This document shows positions 55,319 to 63,978 of a DNA stretch of 64,000 nt, piece by piece. The number at the start of each line of letters is the position of its first letter. Within the stretch, counting starts at the first letter, position 1. Source of the DNA: Allobosea sp. (GTDB taxonomy: Bacteria; Pseudomonadota; Alphaproteobacteria; Rhizobiales; Beijerinckiaceae); NCBI RefSeq assembly GCF_017308015.1, contig NZ_JAFKFW010000027.1, forward strand, positions 1 to 64,000. Direction: 5' to 3'. The notes below the pieces were generated by a model that saw only the letters and a program-made list of their open reading frames with translations, had not been told where the DNA came from and did not search any database. A program made the position numbers and the translations under genes.

Positions 55319-56454
55319 AATGCGCGCTCGCCCTGCGACCAGACAGCGGAGAGCACCGGCGTCGCGCCCAGCACCTTGAAGCGCACGAGGTCCGCGCGCA
55401 GGCCGGTCTTGAGATGGCCGCGGTCTCGGAGGCCCAGGATATCGGCGACTTTCCAGGTCACCATGCCCATCGCTTCGGGAAGCGCGATGCCATGGTCGGC
55501 ATTGAGCTTGATCACGGCCTGCAACAGGCTCGCGGGGACGTAGTCAGAAGACAAGCCATCGAGCAGGCCCTTCTCGGCCAGTTCCGAGACCGAGACGCCG
55601 CCGGAATGCGAGCCACCGCGCACGACGTTCGGCGCGCCGGCCACCGTGGCGAGGCCGTGCTGCTTGGCGGCGGCGGCGGCCTCGACCGTGGTCGGGAATT
55701 CCGAGATCACCGCGCCCGAGGCGACGCCTTCCTCGACATGTTCGGGGATCGTGTCGTCATGGGTCGCGAGCGGAATGCCGCGCGAGCGGAAGATGTCGAC
55801 CACGGCCTGCCAGTTCCTCGCGACATTGGCGGCGCCGTCGCGCTGGCGCACCGCGACATCTTCCTCGAACTCTGCGACCGTCTTGCCGTTGCCGACGGCA
55901 TAGGTCTTGAGGTGCTGGAGGTCGCGCCACTGACGCTGGCCGGGGGTGTGGTCCATCAGCGAGACGAGCTGGACCAGAGCATCGTCCTGATAGGGCGCGA
56001 TATCGTCGAGCAGGTTCGGGCTGGTCAATTCGCAGCGCATGTGGATGCGATGGTCGATGCGGAAGACGTTCTCGCTCTTGCCATAGGCCAGAGACTTCAT
56101 CACGTCGGCGAAGATGTCCTTGCGGTAGTCCTTGGCCGAGAAGGGCGTTCCGGCGCAGACCGCGTCATAGACGGTGGTGACGCCGGCCGCGGCCATCTGC
56201 GCGTCATGGACCAGTGCCGCCGCCAGCCCGTTCGGCCAGAAGACCTTCGGGCGCGGCATGAAATGCTTTTCCATGTTGTCGGTGTGCATCTCGACGAGGC
56301 CGGGCGCGACATAGTCGCCGCCGATATCGATGGCGCCGGGCAGGGAGGACTTGCCCTGATCGACAGCCGTGATGCCATTCGCGTCGAAGGCGATCGTGCC
56401 GGTGACGACCTCATTCTCGAGGATCAGCCTGGCATTGGTGAGAACGGTCTGCAT
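55315..56454 (-). CDS. phnM: Ribosyl-phosphonate triphosphate diphosphatase PhnM
   Basis: 379-aa metal-dependent amidohydrolase-fold enzyme that removes diphosphate from alpha-D-ribose 1-methylphosphonate 5-triphosphate. N-terminal VAPGLVEMHTDNMEKHFMPRP holds the metal-binding region; GVTTVYDAVCAG and VRGGSHSGGVSVSELAEKGLLDGLSSDY are PhnM-specific. The usual length. 2 bases separate it from phnL. Confidence 0.96.
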   Translation of the reverse strand: MQTVLTNARLILENEVVTGTIAFDANGITAVDQGKSSLPGAIDIGGDYVAPGLVEMHTDNMEKHFMPRPKVFWPNGLAAALVHDAQMAAAGVTTVYDAVCAGTPFSAKDYRKDIFADVMKSLAYGKSENVFRIDHRIHMRCELTSPNLLDDIAPYQDDALVQLVSLMDHTPGQRQWRDLQHLKTYAVGNGKTVAEFEEDVAVRQRDGAANVARNWQAVVDIFRSRGIPLATHDDTIPEHVEEGVASGAVISEFPTTVEAAAAAKQHGLATVAGAPNVVRGGSHSGGVSVSELAEKGLLDGLSSDYVPASLLQAVIKLNADHGIALPEAMGMVTWKVADILGLRDRGHLKTGLRADLVRFKVLGATPVLSAVWSQGERAF

Positions 56455-56456
56455 CG

Positions 56457-57152
56457 TCAGGCCTTCCGGAAAGCGGTGATGTCGAGATAGCGCGTCGCGA
56501 CGCGTTCGCGAACCGCCTCGTCATGAAAAATTCCGACGATGGCGGAGCCGGCGGCACGCGCCTCGGCGATGAGCTCGACGACGACGTCGCGGTTGGTGGC
56601 GTCGAGCGAAGCGGTCGGTTCGTCGATCAGCATGATCGCCGAGGGATCGACGAAGGAGCGGGCGATATTGACGCGCTGCTGCTCGCCGCCGGAGAAGGTG
56701 GCGGGCGCGAGGTTCCAGAGGCGCTCCGGCAGGTTGAGCCGGGCGAGCATGGCCTTGGCGCGCTCGGTCGCGGTTTCCGGTGTCGCGCCGCGCGCCAGCA
56801 GCGGGTCGCGCACGATATCGAGCGTCGAGACGCGCGGGATCACGCGCAGGAACTGCGAGACGAAGCCGAGCGTGCGGCGGCGGATGTCGAGCACGGTGCG
56901 CGGCACGGCGGCGACGATATCGACGGGCCGGCCGGCATGGGTGATGCGGATCGCGCCTGAAGTCGGCCTGTAGTTGCCATAGAGGATGCGCAGCAGGCTC
57001 GACTTGCCGGCGCCGGACGCACCGGCCAGCACCAGCGCTTCGCCGGCCTCGACATGGAAATTGACGTTGTCGAAGACGGGCAGATGCGCTCCGCCCTGGT
57101 TGTGCAGGGTGAAGGTCTTGGCGACGTTCTCGACCTGAATCATCGTGGTCAT
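56457..57152 (-). CDS. phnL: C-P lyase ABC-type ATPase PhnL
   Basis: 231-aa ATPase associated with the core C-P lyase complex, not with transport. Walker A GASGAGKSSLLR, signature FSGGEQQRVNIARSF, Walker B IMLIDEPTASLD and switch His in GIFHDEAVRERVATR. Upstream phnK ends 49 bases before its start. Confidence 0.95.
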   Translation of the reverse strand: MTTMIQVENVAKTFTLHNQGGAHLPVFDNVNFHVEAGEALVLAGASGAGKSSLLRILYGNYRPTSGAIRITHAGRPVDIVAAVPRTVLDIRRRTLGFVSQFLRVIPRVSTLDIVRDPLLARGATPETATERAKAMLARLNLPERLWNLAPATFSGGEQQRVNIARSFVDPSAIMLIDEPTASLDATNRDVVVELIAEARAAGSAIVGIFHDEAVRERVATRYLDITAFRKA

Positions 57153-57201
57153 GGGATCAGTGCCTTGCCGATTCGCGGTGACGAGGGTGTGACGGGAGCC
57201 A

Positions 57202-58008
57202 TCACACGCTCAGCACGGCCGAGGTCAGGAGTTGCGTATAGGCGTGGTGCGGATCGTCGAGGACCTGATCGGTCAGGCCCTGCTCGACGACGCGGCCATC
57301 CTTCATCACCATCAGGCGGTCGGTCAGGAGGCGCGCGACGGCGAGGTCGTGGGTGACGATGATGGCGGCGAGCCCGAGATCGCGAACCAGCACGCGCAAC
57401 AGATCGAGCAGGCGGGCCTGCACGGAGACGTCGAGGCCGCCGGTTGGCTCGTCCATGAAGACGAGGCGGGGTTCGGAGACGAGCACGCGGGCAATCTGCA
57501 GGCGCTGCTGCATGCCGCCGGAGAACTGGCGTGGCCGATCGTCGATGCGGGTGCCGGCGATCTCGACACGCTGGAGCCAGTCGAGGGCGCGCTCGCGGAT
57601 CTGGCCGTAATGGCGGTCGCCGCGGTCCATCAGACGCTCGCCGACATTGCCGCCGGCGGTGACATCCATGCGTAGTCCGTCGCGCGGATTCTGGTGGACG
57701 ATGCCCCAGGCGGTGCGCATCAGGCGACGGCGCTCCTGCTCGGAGACCGAGTAGATGTCGAGCGGCTCGGTGCCACCGCGGAACAACACCTCGCCCTCAT
57801 CAGGCTTGTCGATGCCGGCTAGGCAGCGCAGCAGGGTCGACTTGCCCGAGCCGGATTCGCCGACGATGCCGAGCACTTCGCCCGGCCAGAGATCGAAGGA
57901 GACATCGGCGCAGCCGATGCGCTCGCCATAGAAGCGGCTGACGCCGTCGACGGAGAGCAGGGGGGCGGGTTCGAGCGCGAGCTCGGCCGCTGCGACATGC
58001 AGGGTCAT
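57202..58008 (-). CDS. phnK: C-P lyase ABC-type ATPase PhnK
   Basis: 268-aa ATPase that docks on the PhnGHIJ core. Walker A GESGSGKSTLLR, signature FSGGMQQRLQIARVL, Walker B LVFMDEPTGGLDVS, switch His in VTHDLAVARLL. The ATG at 58008 overlaps the phnJ stop by 4 bases; an extended N terminus would be shadow coding of phnJ. Confidence 0.95.
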   Translation of the reverse strand: MTLHVAAAELALEPAPLLSVDGVSRFYGERIGCADVSFDLWPGEVLGIVGESGSGKSTLLRCLAGIDKPDEGEVLFRGGTEPLDIYSVSEQERRRLMRTAWGIVHQNPRDGLRMDVTAGGNVGERLMDRGDRHYGQIRERALDWLQRVEIAGTRIDDRPRQFSGGMQQRLQIARVLVSEPRLVFMDEPTGGLDVSVQARLLDLLRVLVRDLGLAAIIVTHDLAVARLLTDRLMVMKDGRVVEQGLTDQVLDDPHHAYTQLLTSAVLSV

Positions 58009-58928
58009 GGGGTGGTCTCCTCGACCAGGCCGCTCGCGGCCGCGTCGCCAAGCATCGTGCCGCGATGGCCTTCCGCCCGGCGGGTCTCGCAATAATGGCT
58101 GTCGGAGCAGACGAACATGCGCCCGCCCTGGTCGTCGATCACGACCTCGTCGAGATAGCTGTCGCCCGCGCCGCAGAGCCCGCAGGGCTGGGTCCAGCTC
58201 TGGATGCGGAAGGGGTGATCCTCGAAATCGAGGCTGCGCACGCTGGTATAGGGCGGCAGCGCGTAGATGCGCTTCTCGCGGCCGGCGCCGAACAATTGCA
58301 GCGACGGCGACATGTGCATCTTCGGATTGTCGAATTTCGGGATCGGTGAAGGCGCCATCACGTAGCGGTCGTTGACCATGACCGGGTAGTCATAGGTCTT
58401 GGTGATCTCGCCATAGCGCGCGATGTCCTCGTAGAGCTTGACCTGCATCAGCCCGTATTCGGCCCAGGCGTGCATCTTGCGGGTCTCGGCTTCACGCGGT
58501 TCCAGACGGCGCAGCGGTTCGGGCATCGGCACCTGATAGACCATGACCTGGCCGGGCTTCAGCGGCGCTTCCGGGATGCGGTGACGGGTCTGGATGATCG
58601 TCGCCTCGTTCGTCGCCTCGCAGGTGCGGGCGTCGGCGGTGCGCTCGAAGAACTTGCGGATCGAGACGGCGTTGGTGGTGTCATCGGCGCCCTGGTCGAT
58701 CACCTTGAGCGTATCGGTGGGGCCGATGATCGCGGCGGTGATCTGGATGCCGCCGGTGCCCCAGCCGCGCGCCAAAGGCATCTCGCGTGAGCCGAACGGC
58801 ACCTGATAGCCGGGCACCGCGACCGCCTTGAGCAAGGCGCGGCGGATCATCCGCTTGGTCTGCTCGTCGAGATAAGCGTAGTTGTAAGCCGGCTTTGTAT
58901 CATCCGCCGGCATCTGGTGAATGGTCAT
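58005..58928 (-). CDS. phnJ: C-P lyase radical SAM subunit PhnJ
   Basis: 307-aa catalytic subunit that breaks the carbon-phosphorus bond with a SAM-derived radical and a Cys thiyl. Fe-S ligands are in QPCGLCGAGDSYLDEV and FVCSDSHYCETRR; the last Cys corresponds to the thiyl residue. Length and spacing match E. coli PhnJ. ATGA overlaps on both sides (phnI, phnK). Confidence 0.98.
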   Translation of the reverse strand: MTIHQMPADDTKPAYNYAYLDEQTKRMIRRALLKAVAVPGYQVPFGSREMPLARGWGTGGIQITAAIIGPTDTLKVIDQGADDTTNAVSIRKFFERTADARTCEATNEATIIQTRHRIPEAPLKPGQVMVYQVPMPEPLRRLEPREAETRKMHAWAEYGLMQVKLYEDIARYGEITKTYDYPVMVNDRYVMAPSPIPKFDNPKMHMSPSLQLFGAGREKRIYALPPYTSVRSLDFEDHPFRIQSWTQPCGLCGAGDSYLDEVVIDDQGGRMFVCSDSHYCETRRAEGHRGTMLGDAAASGLVEETTP

Positions 58929-60037
58929 TCCGCAGCCTCCGGCATGGCTTCTTGTTCCTGTGCAAGCCGTTCCTCGCGCTCCCTGCGGATGCGGCGGATC
59001 AGTTCGAGCTCGCCCTGGAAATCGACATAATGCGGCAGCTTGAGATGCTCGACGAAGCCGGCCGCCTCGACATTGTCGGCGTGGTAGAGGACGAATTCGT
59101 CCTGCTGCGCCGGGTAGTTCGTCGCCTCGCCGAAATCGCGAGCTTTCAGGGCGCGGTCGACCAGCGACATCGACATCGCCTTGCGCTCGCTATGGCCGAA
59201 GACGAGGCCGTAGCCGCGGGTGAATTGCGGCGGAACGTCCTTCGAACCCTGAAACTGGTTGACCATCTGGCATTCGGTCAGGGTGACGTCGCCGAGATCG
59301 ACCGCGAAGCCGAGCTCCTCCGGCACGAACTCGACCGCGACCTCGCCGACGCGGACCTCGCCGACGAAGGGATGAGTGCCGCCGAAACCGCGCTGCACGG
59401 AATAGCCGAGGCCGAGCAGGAAGCCCTCGTCACCGCGCGCCATGGATTGCAGGCGCACGTCGCGGTCGGCCGGGAAGGAGACGGGATCGCGGGTGAGGTC
59501 GAAGGGGCGCGGATCGCCCTCCGGCGGCTCTTCCGCTTCCATCAGGCCTTCGGCGCCGAGGATGTCGGGCACGCGCGGCATGGTGGCGTCGAGTGGGGCA
59601 GGTGCCTTGCGGGGGGGGGCCTCGCCGCCTTCGTCCATCAGGGCGAAGTCGAAGAGCCGATGCGTATAGTCATAGGTCGGGCCGAGCACCTGCCCGCCGG
59701 GCAGATCCTTGTAGGTGGCGGAGACGCGGCGGCGGATCGCCATCGTGGCCGTATCGAGCGGCTCGGAGGAACCGAAGCGCGGCAGCGTCGTGCGATAGGC
59801 GCGCATCAGGAACGCCGCCTCGATCACGTCGCCCTGCGACTGCTTCAGCGCGAGCGCGGCGAGGTCCTGATCGTAGAGCGAGCCCTCGTTCATGACGCGG
59901 GCGCAGGCCAGAGCCTGTTGCTCGCGGATTTGCGCAACGCTGATCTCGGGCACGGCCGGATCGCCGCGACGCGCTTCGGCGACGAGATCATGCGTGGCGA
60001 GGATGGCGGCCTCGCCGCCTTTCACTGCGACATACAT
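58925..60037 (-). CDS. phnI: C-P lyase core subunit PhnI
   Basis: 370-aa nucleosidase subunit; with PhnG, PhnH and PhnL it attaches the phosphonate to C1 of ribose of ATP. Typical YVAVKGGEAAILATHDLV start, QYIVQRGFGGTHPF-like YSVQRGFGGTHPF, and VDFQGELELIRRIRREREE near the C terminus. It shares one base with phnH. Confidence 0.97.
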   Translation of the reverse strand: MYVAVKGGEAAILATHDLVAEARRGDPAVPEISVAQIREQQALACARVMNEGSLYDQDLAALALKQSQGDVIEAAFLMRAYRTTLPRFGSSEPLDTATMAIRRRVSATYKDLPGGQVLGPTYDYTHRLFDFALMDEGGEAPPRKAPAPLDATMPRVPDILGAEGLMEAEEPPEGDPRPFDLTRDPVSFPADRDVRLQSMARGDEGFLLGLGYSVQRGFGGTHPFVGEVRVGEVAVEFVPEELGFAVDLGDVTLTECQMVNQFQGSKDVPPQFTRGYGLVFGHSERKAMSMSLVDRALKARDFGEATNYPAQQDEFVLYHADNVEAAGFVEHLKLPHYVDFQGELELIRRIRREREERLAQEQEAMPEAAE

Positions 60038-60642
60038 CAGCGAGCCTCCTCGATTTGCGTCGAGCGCGGCAGGCCGATCAGGCCCTCGCCATGCGCGAGC
60101 AGGACATCGACGCCGAGCGGGTAGAGCGCGCCGTTCTCGCGCAATTCATCGGTGAAGCCGGAGCGCAGGCCCCGCGGCGCGATGTTGTGCGAGCCGAGGA
60201 TGCCGGGGCCGGCGAGGGTGAGGACGGAGCCACCTTCGAGGCCCGCGACCTGCACGATCACGGTGGTCGAGCGATCCGGGAACTGGTCCGTGCCGAGATT
60301 GAAGGCCGAGAGCTTCGGTTCATCCGCCAGACCATTGATGACCGCGAAGGCGGCTTCGGCCGGGTTCTCGACGAGCGCAGCGGCGCAATGGAAGCGCAGC
60401 CAGGCGCCGGCCGGGCCGTTGCGCAGGGCTTCCGGCAGCCAGACCGGGGTTTCGTAATCGGCGAGCGTCAGCAGGGCGGTGGCCGTCGCGGTTGCGAGGC
60501 TTTCCGGCGGGGCGATCTCGCTCGCGACGTTCTGCAGCGTGCCAGGCTCGGAGAGGGCGGCGAGCAGGGCGCGGAAGGCGGCCTGCGACTGGAAGACCGG
60601 ATCGGAGAAGCCGGGAGCGATCATGGTTTCAGCCGGCATCAC
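60037..60642 (-). CDS. phnH: C-P lyase core subunit PhnH
   Basis: 201-aa core subunit of the PhnGHIJ complex. The FSDPVFQSQAAFRALLAALSEPGT start and TVIVQVAGLEGG / LTLAGPGI regions are typical. Start ATG overlaps the phnG stop (ATGA); its stop overlaps the phnI start by one base. Confidence 0.95.
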   Translation of the reverse strand: MMPAETMIAPGFSDPVFQSQAAFRALLAALSEPGTLQNVASEIAPPESLATATATALLTLADYETPVWLPEALRNGPAGAWLRFHCAAALVENPAEAAFAVINGLADEPKLSAFNLGTDQFPDRSTTVIVQVAGLEGGSVLTLAGPGILGSHNIAPRGLRSGFTDELRENGALYPLGVDVLLAHGEGLIGLPRSTQIEEAR

Positions 60643-61070
60643 GAGCCCCGGACCAGCGTGAAGAAATCGACCTTGGTCGCCGCCGCCTTGCGCGAGGCGA
60701 GGTCGCGGGCCGAAGCCTGCCGCGCGGCGAGGGTCGCGATGCCCTGGTGCAGGCCGCTGCCTTCGGCCTCGTCCTGGAGGCGGGCGTCGAGCAGGGCGGC
60801 GAGCCGCGCCTTCCGGCCGTCGCGGCCGAGGGCATAGGAGAAGCCCATCCGTCCGTTGGAGAGGCGCACGACGCAGCGCGTCACGGTCGCTTCGCCGAGA
60901 TTGAAGCGGCGGCCGGCGCCGCCCGCCCGGCCCTCGGCCATCACGGTGCCGGTCTCCGGAGCCTTGAGCAGGTCGTGGTCCGGCGGGTCGCCGAGCAGGG
61001 TTTCGATCTCGCTGCGGGAGGCGCGCGCCAGCGTCGCCATCCAGCTTTGCCTCGGGGTTCTTGGGGTCAT
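60639..61070 (-). CDS. phnG: C-P lyase core subunit PhnG
   Basis: 143-aa subunit, first gene of the phnGHIJKLM operon. RQSWMATLARASRSEIE, FNLGEATVTRCVVRL and GFSYALGRDGRKARLAALLDA are the recognisable PhnG segments. It is divergent from phnF with an 88-base intergenic region containing the operators. Confidence 0.95.
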   Translation of the reverse strand: MTPRTPRQSWMATLARASRSEIETLLGDPPDHDLLKAPETGTVMAEGRAGGAGRRFNLGEATVTRCVVRLSNGRMGFSYALGRDGRKARLAALLDARLQDEAEGSGLHQGIATLAARQASARDLASRKAAATKVDFFTLVRGS

Positions 61071-61099
61071 CGGCGCGGGCTCGCTGGTCAGTTCAGAAT

Positions 61100-61140
61100 G
61101 TCTAGACTATACTAGAGGCGTTGATGGTAAAGGTCTATAC
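61100..61140. promoter_or_regulatory. Twin PhnF operators in the phnG-phnF divergent promoter
   Basis: A perfect palindrome GTCTAGAC (61100-61107) and a one-mismatch copy GTCTATAC (61133-61140) lie 33 bases apart, about three helical turns. The second copy, read on the minus strand, is GTATAGAC(C), the core of the known mycobacterial PhnF site (TGGTATAGACCA). The first is also nested in TCTAG-N6-CTAGA (61101-61116). They sit 18-58 bases upstream of phnF and 30-70 upstream of phnG, ideal for repression of both. Confidence 0.7.
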
Positions 61141-61158
61141 TTTTCGGATGAAACTTTG

Positions 61159-61902
61159 ATGACGGATGCGGCACTGGCGGAGCGCGACGGGGGCACGGCC
61201 TGGCGACGCATCGCCGATGAACTGGCGGATGCGATCGGGCGCGGTGAGTACAAGCTCGGCGATACGCTGCCGGCCTCGGTCGCGCTGGCGGAACGCTACG
61301 GCGTGCATCGCCACACGGTGCGGCAGGCTTTTCGCCATCTGGCGGATCAGGGGCTGGTGACGGTCTCGCGCGGGCGCGGCACGCAAGTGACTGCGCCGCG
61401 TCTGCCTTACCCGATCGGCCGGCGCGTCAGCATGCGCACCAATATGGGCAAGCTCGGCATTACCGGCACGAGCCGCATGCTAACGGCCGAGGTGATCGTG
61501 GGCGAGGCTTCGGCCTGCACGGCGCTCAAGCTGAAGACCGGGACGCCGCTTTGGCAGGTGCAGGGCGTGAGTCTCGCCGACGGTGTGCCGATGGGCACGG
61601 GCACGCACTGGCTGTCGGTCGAGCGCTTCCCCGATTTCGACAAGGCCTATCGTGAGGCGGCCGGTTCGATCACGGCGGCCCTCAAGATCTATGGCATCGC
61701 GGATTATGTACGCCTGTCGACGCGCCTGACGGCGCGGCTCGCCGACGAGCGCGAGGCTGAGCTTTTGGAGATCGCGCCGGAATCGGCCGTGATGATCTCG
61801 ACGGCGGTCGATGCCTTGCCGGACCTGACGCCGGTGCATCTCGTGAGCAGCGTCTTCGCTGCCGAGCGCGTGGAGATGGTCATCGAGCCGTTCGGGGATT
61901 GA
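61159..61902 (+). CDS. phnF: GntR/HutC-family phosphonate repressor PhnF
   Basis: 247-aa regulator. N-terminal winged HTH (about 15-80): WRRIADELADAIGRGEYKLGDTLP, RYGVHRHTVRQAFRHLADQGLV. C-terminal UTRA effector domain (about 95-240) with GTPLWQVQGVSLADGVPMG. It probably senses a phosphonate or phosphate metabolite and represses phnG-M. ATG 61159 lies just after the second operator; longer frames run back through the operator and are rejected. Confidence 0.94.
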   Translation: MTDAALAERDGGTAWRRIADELADAIGRGEYKLGDTLPASVALAERYGVHRHTVRQAFRHLADQGLVTVSRGRGTQVTAPRLPYPIGRRVSMRTNMGKLGITGTSRMLTAEVIVGEASACTALKLKTGTPLWQVQGVSLADGVPMGTGTHWLSVERFPDFDKAYREAAGSITAALKIYGIADYVRLSTRLTARLADEREAELLEIAPESAVMISTAVDALPDLTPVHLVSSVFAAERVEMVIEPFGD

Positions 61903-61919
61903 AGCGAGGTGCCGCGCTT

Positions 61920-62012
61920 CGTCATGGTCGGGCCTGTCCCGACCATCCACGTCTTCCTTTGTCGAGGACGGTGTTCAAGACGTGGATGCTCGCCACAAGG
62001 GCGAGCATGACG
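61920..62012. repeat. Cruciform-type intergenic repeat
   Basis: A nested inverted repeat. Outer arms CGTCATG (61920-61926) and CATGACG (62006-62012); main arms ATCCACGTCTT (61945-61955) and AAGACGTGGAT (61977-61987); two inner mini-hairpins, ATGGTCGGG/CCCGACCAT (61924-61946) and GATGCTCGCC/GGGCGAGCAT (about 61986-62008). This is the style of REP/RPE-like repeats found in alphaproteobacterial intergenic DNA. It lies between the convergent phnF and phnE ends, so it may double as a bidirectional terminator. Confidence 0.75.
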
Positions 62013-62052
62013 GTGGGTAGAAGACTCGATCTTTCCGGGTCTGTCGCTGTCT

Positions 62053-62907
62053 TCAGCTCGCCCGCCTGCCGATGATCGCGAAGCGCAGCTTGCCCGACAG
62101 GAAGTCGATGGCCGAGACTGCGGCGAGAACCAGCAGGATCAGGAAGGAGACCTGCTGCCATTCGAGCGTGCGGATGGTCTCGGCGAGATAGAGGCCGATG
62201 CCGCCGGCACCGACGATGCCGATGATGGTCGAGGAGCGGGTGTTCGACTCGATGTAATAGAGCACCTGGCTCGCGATCACCGGCAGGACCTGCGGCAGGA
62301 GACCGAAGCGGATCTCATGCGCCTTGCCGCCACCGACGGAGGATACGCCCTCGACCGGTTTGCGGTCGGCCGCTTCGATCGCTTCCGAATAGAGCTTGCC
62401 GAAGGCGCCGAGATCGCTGGTCATGATCGCGAGCATACCTGCGAAGGGGCCCAGGCCCACGACATTCACCCAGATCAGCGCCCAGATCAGGGCGTCGACA
62501 CCGCGCATCGTATCGAGCGAACGGCGGGCGAGGAAATGCACGACGCGGTTGGCGATGACATTGCGCGCCGCGATGAAGCCAAGCGGCAGGGCGAAGAGTG
62601 CCGCCAGTACCGTGCCGAGGAAGGCGATGGCGATGGTCTCGAACAGGGCCTTCACGAAGATGACGGCGCGGGCGAACGAGCCGGGATCGGGCGGTAGCAT
62701 CAGCATCACGAAGGTGCCGAGATTACCGAGCCCGGCGATGATCTTCCAGAGCGAGGTTTCGAGTGTCGTCAGCCCGTAGATGAAGAAGCCGGCGAGCGCG
62801 ACGATGGTGCCGATCGTCGCGAGCTTCGTTTTCAGCGAGCCGCGGATCGCGGCCTCGTGGCGGGTGAGGATGTCGGCGCGCTCGGCCGTCGAGAGGGCGA
62901 GGCTCAT
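62053..62907 (-). CDS. phnE: Phosphonate ABC transporter permease PhnE (second)
   Basis: 284-aa inner-membrane permease. Conserved PhnE region VDALIWALIWVNVVGLGPFAGMLAI, the EAA-like KAHEIRFGLLPQVLPVIASQVLYYIE loop, and IVGAGGIGLYLAETIRTLEW. ATG 62907 overlaps the stop of the upstream phnE by 4 bases. It forms a heteromeric channel with the other PhnE. Confidence 0.95.
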   Translation of the reverse strand: MSLALSTAERADILTRHEAAIRGSLKTKLATIGTIVALAGFFIYGLTTLETSLWKIIAGLGNLGTFVMLMLPPDPGSFARAVIFVKALFETIAIAFLGTVLAALFALPLGFIAARNVIANRVVHFLARRSLDTMRGVDALIWALIWVNVVGLGPFAGMLAIMTSDLGAFGKLYSEAIEAADRKPVEGVSSVGGGKAHEIRFGLLPQVLPVIASQVLYYIESNTRSSTIIGIVGAGGIGLYLAETIRTLEWQQVSFLILLVLAAVSAIDFLSGKLRFAIIGRRAS

Positions 62908-63785
62908 CGGCTGTGCTCCAGGCTGAGGAGGGCGTGGCGCAGCCGCTCGGTGGCGTAGTCGATCAGCATGACCGTGACGATGATCAGCAGCAGGATGGCG
63001 CTGACATCGGTGAAATAGAATTTGCGGATGGCTTCGATCAGGTCCTGGCCAATGCCACCGGCGCCGACGAAGCCCATGATCGAGGCGCCACGGACGTTGA
63101 TCTCGAAGCGCAGCAGCGCATAGCTGGCGAAATTGGAGAGCACCTGCGGGACGACAGCGAAGCGCACGATCTGCCACCAGCTTCCGCCGGCGGCGGTGAC
63201 GCCGTCGACCGGTTTCAGGTCGATATTCTCGACCACCTCGGAGAAGAGCTTGCCGAGTGCGCCCATCGTATGGATCGCGATGGCGAGAACACCGGGCAGC
63301 GGCCCAAGGCCGAAGGCGATGACGAAGATCAGCGCGAAGACGATCTCGGGAACGGTGCGGCAGAATTCCAGATAGCGGCGCACCGCGAAGCGCAGCCAGG
63401 TGGCGCGCCCGAGATTGGCGGCGGCGGCGAAACAGAACAGGAAGGCGCCGGCGGCGCCGAGGATCGTGCCGACATAGGCGATCAGCACGGTCTGCCAGAG
63501 CAGCTTCAGCCAGCCCCGCAGGCCCCAGTACCATTCGGAAAGGTCGGAGCCGAGGCTCGAGAGCCGGAGTGTCGGCAGTGTTTCGTAGATGTATTTCGGG
63601 AAGCGGTTGATGTTCTCGAAGAACTTGGCGAGATCGACCTCGGCGCCGCGCGCAGACAGGAGCACGCAGGCGATGAAGACGACGATGCCGATCAGGGCCT
63701 GCCGGCGCTTGGCGGATGAAGCCTGCCGATAGGCCTCGGCATGGGCCCGGATGGCCGGGTCGTTGCGGTCGATCGCGAGTGTCAT
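62904..63785 (-). CDS. phnE: Phosphonate ABC transporter permease PhnE (first)
   Basis: 293-aa permease. Central VPEIVFALIFVIAFGLGPLPGVLAI and the loop SWWQIVRFAVVPQVLSNFASYALLRFEIN, then FVGAGGIGQDLIEAIR. It carries an N-terminal extension with FFENINRFPKYIYETLP, typical of this PhnE type. phnC (ATPase) and phnD (binding protein) are expected upstream, beyond the right edge. Confidence 0.95.
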   Translation of the reverse strand: MTLAIDRNDPAIRAHAEAYRQASSAKRRQALIGIVVFIACVLLSARGAEVDLAKFFENINRFPKYIYETLPTLRLSSLGSDLSEWYWGLRGWLKLLWQTVLIAYVGTILGAAGAFLFCFAAAANLGRATWLRFAVRRYLEFCRTVPEIVFALIFVIAFGLGPLPGVLAIAIHTMGALGKLFSEVVENIDLKPVDGVTAAGGSWWQIVRFAVVPQVLSNFASYALLRFEINVRGASIMGFVGAGGIGQDLIEAIRKFYFTDVSAILLLIIVTVMLIDYATERLRHALLSLEHSR

Positions 63786-63822
63786 GAAACGTATTATCCC
63801 TTGCCGAGAAAGGCGCGGGGGA

Positions 63823-63946
63823 CCCTCTCCCGTGGGGAGAGGGCAGGGTGAGGGGTAGGCCGTCTCGCGATTGGCTGTGAGGTGGTCGCCGCGTGGTGAG
63901 GGCGTGCCTCATTGGTCCAACGGCCTACACCTCACCCCTGCCCCTC
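63823..63946. repeat. Intergenic palindromic repeat block
   Basis: A 9-bp hairpin CCCTCTCCC-GTG-GGGAGAGGG (63823-63843) is followed by a long imperfect inverted repeat: arm GAGGGCAGGGTGAGGGGTAG plus GCCG (63839-63862) and its partner beginning CGGCCTACACCTCACCCCTG (63921-63946). This wording is very common in alphaproteobacterial intergenic DNA, so it is a dispersed REP-like element rather than a gene-specific signal. Confidence 0.65.
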
Positions 63947-63978
63947 TTACTGATCTCGGATTTGTCCGAGATCAGTAA
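63947..63978. repeat. Perfect 14-bp hairpin
   Basis: TTACTGATCTCGGA (63947-63960), loop TTTG, TCCGAGATCAGTAA (63965-63978): a perfect 14-bp inverted repeat directly after the REP-like block. The stem has no downstream T-run. It might be a second dispersed repeat or the end of a transcription unit that starts outside the window. Confidence 0.6.

Noticed and set aside
60856-61158. Longer PhnF starting opposite phnG
   Set aside because: The frame runs through the promoter and both operators; ATG 61159 begins the normal GntR domain.
63786-63912. Extension of the phnE frame to a 619-codon fusion
   Set aside because: The added part is out-of-frame phnE coding; the two permeases have separate starts joined by an ATGA overlap.
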